Origin: Marchantia polymorpha subsp. ruderalis
Taxonomy: Eukaryota; Streptophyta; Marchantiopsida; Marchantiales; Marchantiaceae
Length of the DNA: 64,000 bases
Assembly: GCA_037833965.1 (NCBI GenBank)
Contig: AP031353.1
Location: 12,836,501-12,900,500 of the forward strand
Reading direction: 5' to 3'
The position numbers were made by a program, and so were the translations under genes. Below, in pieces: positions 1-12,849 of this stretch; the first letter of the stretch is position 1, and each line of letters begins with the position of its first letter. The notes beneath the pieces are model-generated. The model saw only the letters and a list, made by a program, of their open reading frames with translations. It searched no databases and had not been told where the DNA came from.

Positions 1-949
1 GGTCCTTAGGGTAAAAGGTATTGGGTCCCATCAAGTAATTCTCCCGCCAAAACAACAAGGTCCACTCGATTTTCAAGAGTAGCTCAGGCGTGAAACATTA
101 TATGACTGTAATATATGTAGAATTTTCTCATCAACATAAACCCGGGAATATTCAAATAACTCCCTACAAAAATGACCCCCAACATAAAAATTCAACTCAG
201 GTTTGAAGACGTGGTCATTGCGATTCAACAAGCCATAAGATGAACATCACAAAGAAACAACAAACATCCTCTCAGTTAACAACTGAAGGCTCGGCTCAGT
301 GAAGATCAGCTCAGTGACCAGTTTCAATTAATGTAGATCATATGATTCCACAAGGAGCCAAATACTGGGCTCACTGGCCTTACTCAGATCTCTGTACACG
401 ATAGGAACTAAATTTTCTCACTAAACATGCCTCTTGTAACTCAATTTGTCGAATTGTCTACTGTAGTTTTTGAGATGAAACTCCATAACTAATTTATGGG
501 ACCCCTGATAGTATTCACATTCCGACAGCACCTTGGAATGGCGACTTAGCCTCAGATCAAGGTTGCCCTTCATTTTATTTCAATGGTAGCATCCCTTGCT
601 CGACATCGATTCCTCCACAGTACTTTTGATCAACAGCTCATATTCTTGTGATACCCAGCTCTCTTCTGAATTGAGCTTCAAAGAAGGACTCACGCATTTA
701 TATGACTGATGGAAGAAACAGATATGGTAAAGTGCGAACAGAACTTCTGGTCCTTGTGAACACCGCCAAGAGATATTCTCAAGCACCAACACCGTTGAGC
801 CAGTGTGCGAATAGTGGTTTTCAAGCCGCAGAAGTTGTCAGATCTCTATCTTCATGTGGCCTGGTGGCAAGTCACCTGTTCAGGAGATACCAAGAATTTT
901 ATGAGTAACTTTCAGAGATTTAATTCAATCACCACGTGCATCATGTGCT
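1..949 (-). other. 3' flank / probable 3' UTR of the bHLH gene
   Basis: This stretch lies downstream of the bHLH stop codon on the minus strand. Read on minus it holds an AATAAA-type signal (plus-strand ttttattt near 571-580), a plausible polyadenylation site giving a 3' UTR of roughly 370 bases. Only short ORFs are present and none is recognisable. The far side (1-560) shows no gene; it could hold the end of a neighbouring gene outside the window, but nothing supports that. Confidence 0.4.
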
Positions 950-3195
950 TCAAATTATATCTTTCCCAGTGTGTGTATTGAACTTGAAATAATGCATTAA
1001 GCGGAGATGAAGTGGAATACAACGAGGTTTCAAGGCTTGAGTCTTACATTGAAATCCCCCAAGACCCGTCATTGGCCTCCCTTGGGTGAAACCCATTTGA
1101 ACAACGCTCTGGAGGTCACCTTCCCAAAGCTCTGTAAGCTGCAGCCACCACATCAAAATGGAAGTTAGAGTTGAGGACAAGACATGTATCCCAAAGAAAG
1201 GCATGCTCTGACATCCTCCTCCTGTTGCCTGTACATGATAGCGACAAATGTTTGAAGAGATCATAACATTACCATCACAAAGAAGGATATTGTCAACTAA
1301 CCTGAGACAATCCATCTCCGAATATGTCCATGTGAGCCCTAGGTAGAGACATTGGAGGAGCGCTGTTCATTCTCATCAGCTTTGATTCCACAGACTGTGA
1401 GTTGTCCAAAACATTGCTGAGGACCTGCTGCATGTGCAGTGATTGTTGGGAGTGAAGTGAGGGGAGCTGGGGATATTGGATGGTAGATTCTGTGTGCTCG
1501 ACCATGTTTGGGAGACCACAATTTTGTCCTATCTGGAGCTGCAAGCACAAGAAAGAAATAATTAGACAAGGTTGTGGATATACAGTTAAGTAGATTGACT
1601 GCGATATAATCTCGAATACATTCCTAGTGAAGGTATAAAGAAGATCGATGACGGCGATGGTACCTACTTGTTTGGTCAAAAAGTTGTCAATGTTGAAATC
1701 GGGTCGAGGAGTCACAGCTGCCAGTTTCATGGAAAGCAACTGCATGACAAAACAAGTTAAAGGTCAGGTCCCATTCATGTACATCAACGTCTCACATCTC
1801 CAAAGTTGGGATTGTAAGGTGCACAAAAGCCTGACAAGTCTACACTGAAGTAGAAATCTCACCTCGACTTGCCGTTGAATCGATTGTACATAGTTGATGA
1901 TTTCATCCAACATCACTGCCTTTCCAGTGACCTTGCTGCAGCCAGGTACAAGATCTTGTAGAAACTTCATGCGTTCACTTATCTTTTCCCTCCGAACTCG
2001 TTCAGCCAAACTGTGACTATCTGTGGCTTGACCCCTCCTCGCTCTAACGTGGATGTAGTCAGTTTTGGGATGATCAACATGTTTGGAATCCTTGGCTGCT
2101 AGAGAGCTGGAGCTCGAGTTGTCGCTACGTTCAGCTTTCGACTTTTGATCTTCTTTATCTTCGGCACCTTTTGAGCGCTTTGACTGAGCACCGGAATTCT
2201 GGAACATACATAGAGAAGCAAATGGGTGAGTTTCCGCAGTGGGAATCAACCTCTGATCTAAAACGTGTTCGAAGCACATGCAGAACTACAATATAGGAGA
2301 AGGGCGAAAACACTATCACTACTTATGCAAATCATAATCATCATCTTACACTCTTTGAAGTTGAAACTACTCCGCTCACCTTTTGCTCCTTGGTAACAGG
2401 TGAAGCTGTTTCTTTGACGGCCTCATCACCGGAAGCTTTTCTCTTCTTCCCACTCAACTGAGCGGCGGTTGATCGACCTTGATCCGCGTCGGTTTTGGAT
2501 GTTTCTTGACCTCCGCTGCCATTGGTAGCACCAGACTCGGAAGGGCTGCCGACTACAGGTCTCTCGTTGTCATGGGCATTACATCCTTCATCAGTTTGAG
2601 CTGGTGAGCAAGCAGCAGAAGTGCTGCGATAGAGTCTACTTTTTGTATCCTCTCCATCGTTGCCAACATCCAAGGCATTAGCTTGACTTCTGCCAGAAAC
2701 TTCAGGTGAGCCGATGCCTCCCGTAGAGATCTCGCCCCTTGCGGAGAGTTTGGTCGCTTTGTTCTCGTTTTCATAAGAACCAGACCTCACACTACCGTTA
2801 TCGCTGTGAGAGTAAGATTGGGAAAAATGACCATTTCCAAAAGCAGAAAACCTCGCTGCACGTTCTGCAAACCCAGGGTTAGACGAGAATCGTGCAATGG
2901 GAGATGATGGAAGACCGACTCCTTGGAGTGCAAAACCACCTTTGGCAGGATCGACGGTAAGACCGAGATTCCCATGGTCCACGGAATTCCAACCACTGCC
3001 GAGAGGCATGGATTTCTCCATTCCCAGACGTTGTTGTGAACTGGGAATTAGGGAACCAGATACGCTGCGCGTCAATCTGAAATCTTGATTTATGGGACCT
3101 GCATTTACTCCTGGACTGCAAGGATAGGGCAAGGCACCAGTAACATTCGGAAGTAGGGATGTGAGAGAAGATGGGTAACACTCGCTGACATCCAT
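950..3195 (-). CDS. bHLH transcription factor, plant subfamily XII (CIB/BEE/BPE-like), five coding exons
   Basis: Predicted nuclear transcription factor that binds E-box/G-box DNA as a dimer. I read five coding exons on minus: 3195-2380, 2198-1863, 1739-1668, 1538-1302 and 1138-950. All have GT..AG borders, all introns are phase 0, and the total is 549 residues. The bHLH domain is at about residues 332-384. Its basic region has the His-Glu-Arg set (H334, E338, R342 in HSLAERVRR) typical of G-box binders, followed by [16 protein letters not shown] and [14 protein letters not shown]. The next exon gives LLSMKLAAV and the last gives [13 protein letters not shown]; both are hallmarks of subfamily XII. 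The N-terminal 270 residues are Ser/Gly-rich and probably disordered, with a Lys-rich stretch before the domain. The start is the ATG at 3195; an in-frame TAA lies nine codons upstream. The tail after QMGF is less certain. The light- or hormone-related roles of angiosperm relatives are family knowledge, not shown here. Confidence 0.9.
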
Positions 3196-3241
3196 CAAGT
3201 GTTGTTGCCAATCGATTTCTTACGACTGAGCTTCCAAAGTT

Positions 3242-3619
3242 CTGAGAAGAAAGAAGGCACCGAAGATGGTGGCAAGTGGCATTAAAATGGCTATGTGACT
3301 CTTAACCATGTCCCGAGAGTATAAGTCCTCCAAATTACAAAGCCATCTCCTAGTTTCGACCTGAAAACCGCCAGAGCACGTGATTCAGTGAAAATACTTT
3401 CAAAAGATTAATATGTGCATGTTTTATAATAGGAGCTAATGTGGATAGTATGAAATTGGTCGAAGTATACAAGTGGATCATAGTGGAAGAGAAATCCAAT
3501 CACAACACCTGTAGAATTAGAGCGGTTTTCAGTTACAGTCGAGGAGCACCTAAGACTGAGAAGGTGAGGGAGCGAGTTTGGTAGCTTCAAATTGGAAAGA
3601 GGATGAGAGTAAGACATAC
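3242..3619 (-). other. candidate 5'-UTR intron of the bHLH gene
   Basis: On minus, a strong donor (CTCG|GTATGT, GT at 3619-3618) and a strong acceptor with a pyrimidine run (TTCTTTCTTCTCAG, AG ending at 3242) bound a 378-base stretch just upstream of the start codon. Splicing would join a non-coding first exon to the exon carrying the ATG at 3195. The spliced leader would contain a short upstream ORF starting near 3753 and ending about 27 bases before the main ATG. This is prediction from splice signals only. Confidence 0.4.
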
Positions 3620-4334
3620 CGAGATGCAGAAGGCACATAATCCGTGCAGATGGGCGAGGAATTCGGCCACCAACACACTCGCAGCAGCGGCTTAGGGTCA
3701 ATGCTTATCCACCCGTTGCTAACTTCTGTAATGTCACCCTCCCTGGAGTTCAACAGCTGCTACAGCTTATCGATGCAGATAAAATGCTCCACGACTATGA
3801 AATTGCCGGCACCTGACGAATCAGTAAACCTCCGAGTTCTCTTCTACCACGAAGTCGACAGAGCAGGTCGCTGTTTTAGCAAAGGCTTCCGTCCTGACCA
3901 GCCCGAATGAATGAAGAAGCAAATCCCACGCTCCCTCAGTCACCGCTTCAGCACCCGCAAGTCAAATAGTGCGCGCACCTCACGAGCTCCTCGCCGCGCA
4001 AACAAAATCTTTAAAATACAAATGTCGATTCTCCTCCTCCTTCTTCTTCCACTGCTGCGCTTGGTGTGGGGAGTTCTCCGGTTCTCGCAACTGTCCGTCT
4101 GTCCGTCCGTCGGAGTCTTGTATGTATGAGAGTGGGGGGTGGGGTGCGTGATCGCTCGATGCTGCTGCTGCTGCGCTCTCTCAGCCTCGGCCGCTGCACT
4201 CTTCTGTTCTGTTTCCGCTCTGTCTGTCTCTGAAGTAAAGGAAGAAGTAGTAGCGAGCCCGGACACTCTCTCCCGGTGGTGGGGCCCGCCATCCTCCTCC
4301 TATGTACCGAGAGGGCGTGGTGGAAAGAGCCCTT

Positions 4335-4348
4335 AGCCCACGTGGGCT
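4335..4348. promoter_or_regulatory. perfect 14-bp G-box palindrome (AGCCCACGTGGGCT)
   Basis: The 14 bases read the same on both strands and centre on CACGTG, the core bound by bHLH proteins with the His-Glu-Arg basic region and by bZIP proteins. It lies about 1.1 kb upstream of the start codon of a bHLH of that class, so self-regulation is possible but is inference. Confidence 0.5.
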
Positions 4349-4826
4349 TTACCGGCCATCTCTACTCAGTAACAACCTCTAGCACGTAAAAGATGCCCCC
4401 TCTCTCTGCTCTATCGACCGTGGGCCCCAGAGCCCCAGCTCCTAGCCACCCCTTGCCCTTCATCTACCGCTACCGCGATGCAAGAGAAAGCTGAAATCGA
4501 GCGCGAGACAACAGACAATGCCCCGAGTAACTGAGAATCGGTGGGAATTGGCGAAATCGCGATCCGAGCGGGCGAAGCGCGAAGGTGAATTGTGAATTGT
4601 GCATTGTGAATCGGTGGGTAACTCCTGCCTACGTCTACCGTACCTGATGTGATGTGATGGGATGGAATGCAACAGACAAAGCCATTTTCCTTACGCTGCT
4701 GCTCTGCTCGCCTGTGCACAGACCGCGGAGGGAGACAGACAGGTAGGTGCAGCCCTACGATTCCCCCGGACCATTGAGGCGAAGGAATTTCAACGGAATG
4801 GTTCCTTACATTACCTTCCCTTCAAT

Positions 4827-4872
4827 CCTTCCTTCCTTCCTCCCTCCCTCCCTCCCTCCCCTCCCCTCCCCT
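4827..4872. repeat. polypyrimidine tract (CCTT)n-(CCTC)n
   Basis: A 46-base plus-strand pyrimidine run passing from CCTT to CCTC and CCCCT units. On minus it is a GA/GGGA purine tract, common in plant promoters and leaders, and here it sits in the bHLH upstream region. Confidence 0.85.
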
Positions 4873-5300
4873 CGGCTCAATCCCGGCCCTGATTGCTGTC
4901 GTTTCTGTACGCCGTATCTCGTACTTACTTGCCGATTAGATTCCCCTGTAGAGTTCATGCGGTCTAGTCCATCCCATCCATCCAGCCAAGCTTCCATCCC
5001 CATGGCGCAGGCAGGCGGCGTGGTATTACTGTGGTGTCTTTTTCCTGTGTCGCAATTACCCATCGCCTCCTCCCTGGGGCATCCGATCCAACAAAACCCG
5101 CTCGACTGCTGATGATTTACATCCGTTTGGGTTTCTGCCGCGTTTCTACTTTGACATTTTATCTGGGGTTGGAGGGGATGGATGGTGTTGAAAATGTCCC
5201 TTGTTCTCAGCCTGGTTCCCATTAAGTCTCTCTCAAATTGCATTGACTGCCAAGCCCGAAAGTCCACTCTCTAGCTGCTGTTTAGCTACCTATGCAGTGG

Positions 5301-8300
5301 TGCGAACGAACGGGCTTTACTGAAATTTGGAGGACCTAATTTCATCAGCTAAGAGCAGCTTGCGGCCCGGAGAAGAGACGCCCGCTTCCTTTTGCTGCAG
5401 GCTGCCAAACTTAGAGACCCTGGCAGCTCAAGCGGTTTTCCGCCATGAAAATCTCTGATATGTTGACATTTGGCACAGAAGATTTGGTGTTTGATTTGGT
5501 GGCTGTTTATACGGGTTCCGTTGAAGAAGTTTTAGCACTGGAGCTAAAACTCCGGAGCATCTGGTAAACACTCGAATAAAACACAGAGAAGTTCAGATCC
5601 AAGCTTTTTCATGGTCACCTGTCACTAGCTCATTTCTTCCCGAAGCATGCAGCAAACCGTACTCCCGCAAAGCCCGATAGTCTCCACCTCCCTCTCTTCG
5701 ACAACATCTGAGGATTTTCTTGTTGCCCAAGCCTTGCGTTGTTTTAGAACATCTTTAACTGCTGCTCCTTTTGTTAGAGATCGGTCTGGACGGTGAACGA
5801 GTCCCGATTTCCTATCGAACAAGTTGCCATTTTTACCTCTTTCCACTAGAATTTACTTAATTCTCGCCCTTGTACGTCCATCTCCTATCCCAACAAATGA
5901 ACGCTCGGCCTACAGTATGGAGAGTATGTCTTCGAATTCTTGCAAATGTCGTAGTTCGTTCCGCTATCTGATTTTATTTGCCCCAGGTCATCCTTTATGA
6001 CTCAGCGTTTCTTCTTTTGAGTGCTTCCTCCTGCGGCTAGGTGTCACTGCTCCGCTCGCCACTTGCTGAACGTCCGACTCTTTTGAGCCCCCCAATGGGC
6101 TGGTCTTTGATTTCTATGGCTGCTCCCGAAAGCTTAAAATTGCCAAGATTCGGCACCCATTCGAGCTAAAGCAAATCGTTTCGTTGCGAGTTTATTCAGG
6201 AGCCGTCTCTGTCCGGCGGTGCTGATTCACTACTAAAGGGTGGGTGCAGTTATCTATCTACACCAAGCTGGAGGTGGGAACCAAAAAGAAGTAGTGGAGC
6301 TTGCCAACTGACTACCGACCAGTAAATTACCCGCCCACTAGGAATCTACTTTATCAGACATTCTGGGCTTTCCTCGAGCGGAGTTTCTCTCCAACGAAGC
6401 TCCTCACCGTCTCCTCTTGATTGCCCCTTGACCCTTCATCCTCCCTTCCCAAGCCACCTGGTCCAAGTTAGTGCGGGCTCAATAAATGGGCGTCCTACAA
6501 GGGGAAGAAAGCAAAGCTCCTCCATGCTCATGTTCATGTTCGTTATGGGTGGCATGTACATGAATCTGATGAGAGATACTTCACTCACTCGTAGCCAAGC
6601 GGTAGAATCTCATAAAATCAACTGACTATAAAGATAGAATCGAAGATTATTGTGGATTCAAACATCGACATTGAGAATGAGTCAAAATGATCTTCAAGTG
6701 GTAAAGAAAAAAAGATGGAACCCCCAAAAAATCGCGAACAAAGAATATATAGACGTGAGATGTTGAGTTGTACAAACTTGGCAAGTACATGGGTGGATAT
6801 TATCTTGGTATCTTTGTACCCCGATGTGTTAGAGCTTCTCGGTTATGGGTAATTGCTGCATTGAGAGGAGAGTGGTTGAAAGTGGGATTGGGGGGACAAA
6901 GTAAAGTAATACGGGGGTTGAGTAATGTCGAAAGTAGGGAGATTAGATGAAGAAAATGGGGGACAGCCCTACTAGACATCCCACAAACAGAATCCTAAGC
7001 AAAAGTCAGAGCGAAGTGGCCCTCGGGGAGATTTGAGTGGATTCACAGCGGATAGCAATGTGAGCTGGAGATGTGGAAACCGATCACGACCCTAAGTTTC
7101 TTCCCTTCCACGTCTCAGCATATCGAGTGTCATATGTGCGAGGCACCCATGGATCATGAGTAGGCCTTGTTGGGTGCATATGTCAAACAAACATGTGTTT
7201 TGCAAGCTCTCGTCCTTCTTCAGTGAGAAGCAGACGGCCACTCTTCCATTACGCGCAAGCTTGGAAAACTATGATACAAACCAAATGAGCTGTTCTCTGA
7301 CTCTTGCGTCAACACTTCCGTCTGTGTTTCACTTTAAGATGCATCTCTAAGAACGTAGTGCAAGTCGACAATTTGTCGGAGATTTTTGGACCTGGCATCG
7401 GATGAAAATCCAAGCAACCTCCCAAGCTACCCTACCCATCCCATCAGCTCCAGTTCGTGCTCGTGGGATTGACTCAACCCTCCAATAGTCGAACTTGGGG
7501 AATTCATCCTCGATTCGCCGTCCTTCGATGTACGTCTTCGAAGTACGCCGTCAACTCTCGTCGCAGCGACAGGTGTGGAGGTGCAGCAATACTGCGCCCA
7601 TGAACATTTGTCGAAACCAGCCCAAGAGGAAGGACCAGTAGGTCGGGACATGTGTTAGGTTCGTACGAGATCAAATCAAAGACAAGGTCGAATGTATGTT
7701 TAGCCTTGTACTTTGCATGTCCTGGTTTCCAAGTTTGGCCCGGCGACTTCAGAATATGGGGGCCTGTGGGGAGTACTAGTACAACAGAGGTTATTAACGG
7801 CGTACTGCGGGCAGTCACGGCAGCGGGAACGGGAGGTTGCAACTAGAAACAGAAGTTACGAATCGGGGGACGGAATCGGGCGGAGAGGGCCATGAAACGC
7901 TTGAAACGCGGAATGGAGTTTTGTCTCATTAGAGAGCAGGTTCCTGTACCGGAGCAAATCATTAGGCTAGATGGGGTTGCTCAATTAGCACCTTGATATG
8001 AACCCGCTCATGACATCCTCCTCGAGTCAATGGAAAATCATAATCCATTGGAACGCAATGTCCTCAAAGCCGGGAGCTAAAAACACGCCGGGAGGGACCA
8101 TTCCATGACAAGCATGCAATGGGGTGGAATGGGGGGCACCCGAGGACATGTACGTCGAAGGAGATTGTTAGCGAGCTGCGAGCTGCGATCTGCCGAGAAG
8201 AGGTGGACGAGGTGACTAGAAAAGAATGTTCTTTCAGTTGGAACCTGCTACGGATTTGAGATTTAGCGAGCATGATTAGAGATAAGCGGCTTGTTTGTCT

Positions 8301-8975
8301 AGGAGATTCGGCCAGATCACCGGACAAGGGGGGCACTGAATCTAGAAAGACCAGGGGGAGAGCTTGCGCAATGTCAAAAAAACAAGTAGCTGGGAGCGAT
8401 TCAAGGAAGGTCCATTGTTTCTCCATTAAGAATAAGGAGTGTGCCCAGAGCGTGGCCGGGTTCAAGGCTGCTGCAGAAACATGCTTAATATGGCCAAGGA
8501 AAAAATGAAGAATCAGGGCAGGAACGGAGAACCAGAGAACAGATTCGGGCTCCCGAAACCAATCTCCACGACAGCAAAAACAATTTCCGAGGTTCCTAGG
8601 CAAGCTCGCTCGCTGGTGTCTGGATTTTAGGAGGCTAATCATGGGGCCCTCCGAAGTCAACTTCTCGGCCAACACTTTCTCCAAGTTAGCTGACTTGTAG
8701 AAGTTCACCTCCTCCTCCCGTGCTCACATCCTCCAGCTGAAATTTAGGGCGAACATCGATGGGGTTGACCTTGGCTCTATTCACGACCACATTACCATTG
8801 TTCCACTCTGTCTTTTAAAATATGAGCTGGCCCACTGCAACAGACTCGAAAATTCGTGCTCCACATTGACTGCTTTCCTCCGCCTCTCACCTTATCGAGA
8901 CCGGGAATTACATGCCTACATTCCCGAGATTTACTTCCCCTCCAAATCCTCTTCCAACATCGCAGTGCATCGCTC
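5301..8975. other. intergenic, no gene supported
   Basis: Mixed-composition DNA with only scattered ORFs. The longest (8064-8708, minus, 214 codons) has no recognisable family, signal or repeat structure and is probably chance. A stretch near 6590-6680 vaguely recalls tRNA A- and B-box phrases but does not fold as a tRNA by eye. I see no other feature. Confidence 0.5.
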
Positions 8976-9530
8976 ACGATCTCGGTACACTGTACTGACG
9001 AGGCGGACCTGTACAGTCCCCCAAGCAATATTCGGAATAAACCCTCTCCGCAATGAGAACCCGATTCATAGCCTCCCTTCCCTCCTGTACGTAGAAACTG
9101 GTTAATTTCACGTACGACCAAAAGTCACTGAGATCGTACGGGGTTTACCTCGAAGAATGTTATCTCGCGGGTATGCAGCACGAGTGACCAGCGGTACAGG
9201 TTAAAAAGGTTCATCGGGTGTCCAGGGCGAGCAAAAAGCCCGACCAACAATACACGGTGGCGAGTAGAAAACATTAAACCGCTGGTTAGCAGAGTTTGGA
9301 CCATTCGACATTTGCGCAACGTCTGTCACACACCGATCGGTACGTGTGAACACTTCGTCTTCACCACGTACGTCTGAATGTCTGATGGCGCTCATTAAGT
9401 GAGCCTGTACCGTGTGCCCTGTACAGTACAGTACAGCAGTACAGCAGAAAGTCTACACTCTGCAAGATTTGTTCCCTGTACTGTACCAGTGCAAGGCGAC
9501 CGAACAGCGCGGGTACAGTCCTCAGAGGGG
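8976..9530. promoter_or_regulatory. dense cluster of GTAC cores
   Basis: I count 17 GTAC tetramers between 8985 and 9516, against about two expected by chance. They include a micro-repeat of GTACA units at 9421-9442 and several CTGTACAG-like sites. GTAC is the core recognised by plant SBP-box (SPL) proteins and is the copper-response element core of the CRR1/SPL7 branch. No adjacent gene is recognisable, so a regulatory role is a hypothesis; part of the excess comes from the local micro-repeat. Confidence 0.35.
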
Positions 9531-11136
9531 AACCCGTGGAAGCAGCTGGTGCAGGTTATAATGGAGCAGCCTAAATTCCCCCACACGATGTCCGTGATTG
9601 CTTCAAGCCTGGATATGCCGACGACTCCACCCGCGAGCCTCTCTGCTTGCGATGGGTATATGCATGCGAATGGAACCAGCAATCCCCGCACTGGGCTCTA
9701 GTGTACTCGACCCCTGCATCCAGATTATGCATTCATAATGAACCATTACCGGGCATGATGAGGACATTCGTCTCGGGTGCTTAAAAAAGCGAACGTATTT
9801 TCATCGGCATAATTTGGGGGGCCTTCGGATCAGGTGACGATGGGAGCGTCAATCCTGAGGGAGGTCAGGGGATATTTTCGTCCTGTGAATCCTGGGCACA
9901 TCGTGTAACTCTTCATGAAGCGAATTGCGGAAATCGAACTTTTGGACGCCAATAATTGTTTGAAGATAATGGTGCGAGCCTCGATCCTATCTGAAATTCT
10001 CGGGCGTTATTGAGGGTACGCACCGTTCGAGCACAGCGCTTCAAATATTTGCAGATCGTATCCTCGGCCATGACCGAGTACATGCCCAATTGTTTATTCG
10101 GGGGATATGGACAGGGCAGCAGGACGGGTATGGTTACGGATCAAGGGGGGGTACGATGAGCTCACTCGTTTGACCGATATTCTTCGAGGTGGGCCAAATG
10201 GGGCTGCTGGCTCATCCTAGATGATCATGTATAGCACTAATGATCCAGAAACCAGTAATTTATGCTCTGAGCGAAGATCAAATTTGGATGAATTTGCAGC
10301 TGATCGTTGATGTCATACGTAGGTGTGGAATAGTGGCTTTGCAGTGAACATGCTTATCTCCGAGCTCATCATAAATGTTGACCTCGAATTGTACAGCCAC
10401 TACGCCCATAGAAAAGGTGGCGGAGGCAAGTGGAAAGTTTTGGACGCACAAGACGTCGGAGAAGAGAGAAGAGGACAGAAGGACTCCCGCCACCAAAGTC
10501 CATCGAAATGCCATGTCCTCCAGCCGAGGTCAGACGGGATGCCAATTATAGAAACCCTGGAAGGCGACTAGAGCAAGCGCCAGGAAAATAGAACTCCCAA
10601 ACGGCAGTTCCTCGAAGTAGGAAGTGGTGCCGGCTCTCGCCTCTCGTTCACCAACACAACAACGACGTTGAAGCTCGACCCCCCTCGCAAGTCTCCAAGT
10701 CGGACGGACGGCCTGCCTGACTGCCGAAGCTATTGTTCTAGCGGCATGCGAGATGTCCAAAGCACCAACCTGCGTATGTCAATCAAGTTGTGGATAACAG
10801 TGGATTCCAGAATACCACTGGGATCATGTCGTTACTTGGTCCGACTGGGTGACAGCTGGCCGAGGAGGGAGGGAGGTAGGGAGGGCGATGTGATGTGATG
10901 TGATGTGATCTGAGCTGAGCGAGCGCAGGCAGGCAATTCCGACTTGCACGAATTACAGCGGCGTAGAAGAATTGAAGCTCGGAGATAAATTCCAGAGAGA
11001 GAGGGAGAGGGAGAGAGAGAGAAGGAGACGGGCCGTGTACTTTGACCTCGGTTCTATCCACAACGAGTCACGGGAAACAAGAGACAACATAGTTTTAACA
11101 CTTTTTGGGTGCTCGCTTCAACTTGTGAAGGAGGGA
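9531..11136. other. intergenic with purine micro-repeats
   Basis: No gene recognised. It holds a GGGA-type tract and a (TGTGA)n run (about 10,862-10,909) and a GA microsatellite (about 10,993-11,026). The composition resembles the bHLH leader region, so an unrecognised transcript start here is possible, but I cannot identify one. Confidence 0.4.
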
Positions 11137-11342
11137 CAGCTAGCGTCACGTGAAGAAGGGCATTAAACGATGCTGAGCCAATGAAGTCTCGGAGGATGTT
11201 GGATCGGGAAAATGGGTGTTGCTCGTCAAAAAAGTTCACCCGGTAATCTATATTGGGAGGACTCTCTATCAAATATCCGCCTCTGATTGGCCGGTCGGAG
11301 ATATTTCCAGTTCCGTATATTTCCCAGCTAGCGTCACGTGAA
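11137..11342 (+). repeat. two identical 18-mers carrying a G-box
   Basis: CAGCTAGCGTCACGTGAA occurs at 11,137-11,154 and again at 11,325-11,342, in the same orientation 188 bases apart. Each contains CACGTG and flanks a stretch without coding signal. Exact conservation of 18 bases in otherwise dissimilar DNA suggests paired regulatory sites or the ends of a small repeat. Confidence 0.6.
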
Positions 11343-12849
11343 CGGGTATCACATCTATTCCTTTGAGGTGATTAGTTACCGCGGCGATCTGACCCACCGT
11401 TCCTCTCGTTCTTGCTCTTGCTCTTGCTCCTGCTGCCCTCCGGGCTCGGGGCTCGGGGCTCAGGGGCTCCAGCTCTGCCGCCAGCGCTGGCTAGGTTTAG
11501 CGAGCGGCCTTCTGGAGACGGCGATGGAGCTGAGTTCTCACGAGCGGCGATAACGAGCCCACCAGGCAAAATAGACAGCACGTCGTCGTTCCTCATCGCA
11601 AAGCTGCCTTTAAAAAGGCCAACTCAACATGGAAAATCGGAGGCAGACATGGTACCTTCACGTGAACAAAGGTTTCGCAGACCATTGGCTTCCAATGAGA
11701 ATGATTCGCCAAATCGCTGAGCTTGGATTGGAAGGCAGGCCCTTCTTTGTGCGTCACGGCGCGTAAACAATCGTAAAGGTCCCGAGTGAACTTTTGTTCA
11801 GTTCCGCCATAGAAGAAGTAAGAACAGCTTTTTCCCGATCAGGAAAAGGGATCATCCGCTCCGCCTATGGGCGAATTCCGGAGATTTGATTCTTTGCTTC
11901 GATAAAGCATTGCAGTTGCCTGCCAAGATTCATTCATCCGTTCAGTCAAGGCTACTGCCCCGTCTACATTTGCTTCTTCATCTCCTTTGATAAAGAAGCC
12001 GATACATCCTTGTGTCCGCGAAATCTTTTGTGCCCTAGGACGATCTCTTCTTCCCAAAGTGGCGTCACCGCGCTGCTTTCTTTCGAGGGTCATTCTTAAG
12101 GAGATGTGTTCGTTGTCGACGAGCGACAACGGAAAGGCCCTCATTTGCGCATATTCTTGCCCGGTTTCCTTAGCACCCAAACAACAGGCCCTCTTCTAGT
12201 CCAACAAATGAGAAAGGCGGGGCTGTCAAACCTGGGCCTCAAGATATTCCAACATGATCAAACAAAATTGGTATTGGATTCGACATACGGCAGCGAAGGT
12301 CTATCAACCGAATAATATAGGGTTCTACATCTACTCTTGGCACAGAATCTTCTGTAGGCCTTGCGAATCAAAGAAACATGTAGGCTAATGACCTTGAGGG
12401 ACATTTTGACCGACGTTGTTCATCTCCGGCGATTGGCAAGTAGAGTGGGTAGGTCTTGTTGCCTGAGGAAAATTTTTGTGAGCCTATCCTGTGTAACTTG
12501 GCGATGAGTCGACAAATTTAGAGACCGGTGGTGCAACAACAGGTTGAAAAACCTCATCCAGACATTCCCACGTGATCAAGAGGTAAGCGAGAGTCCGTCT
12601 TCCACAAAAAAAATCCAAAGTATCAGCTGTAGATGAGACTGGTTTACACCACTCAATTGAGAACTTGGCGATTTTTTTCCTCTTGCCAATTTCCGTCTGG
12701 CCCTCTCCAATATTGCACTGCGAGAGCCCTCGCTCAAATCATGTCGTCCTCTTTGGGAAGTGCGGGTGGCTGGATTCCCACTTAGGATACGAACGCACGC
12801 GGGTGTAGAACAACATTACCCCTGCCTACTCTGTCACAGGCGGGAGGTG
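11343..12849. other. intergenic; contains a palindromic G-box
   Basis: No gene recognised. A perfect ten-base palindrome TTCACGTGAA lies at 11,657-11,666 and another CACGTG at 12,569-12,574. The ORFs here are short and share no features with known proteins. Confidence 0.4.

Larger units (their letters stand above)
3620..5300 (-). promoter_or_regulatory. GC-rich leader and promoter region of the bHLH gene
   Basis: The region upstream of the bHLH coding part is GC-rich, with pyrimidine/purine tracts, CTG and TGTGA micro-repeats, and several short ORFs on both strands that look like shadows. I see no protein family. Its position makes it the likely first exon(s) and promoter. No clear TATA box could be assigned and the transcription start is unknown. 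Confidence 0.4.

Noticed and set aside
6588-6680. tRNA-like phrases (GTAGCCAAGCGGTAGAA and GTGGATTCAAAC)
   Set aside because: The acceptor and anticodon stems do not pair, so it is at best a chance match or a decayed fragment.
8064-8708. 214-codon ORF on minus
   Set aside because: No domain, composition bias, signal or conserved neighbour; the length is within chance for this composition among so many frames.
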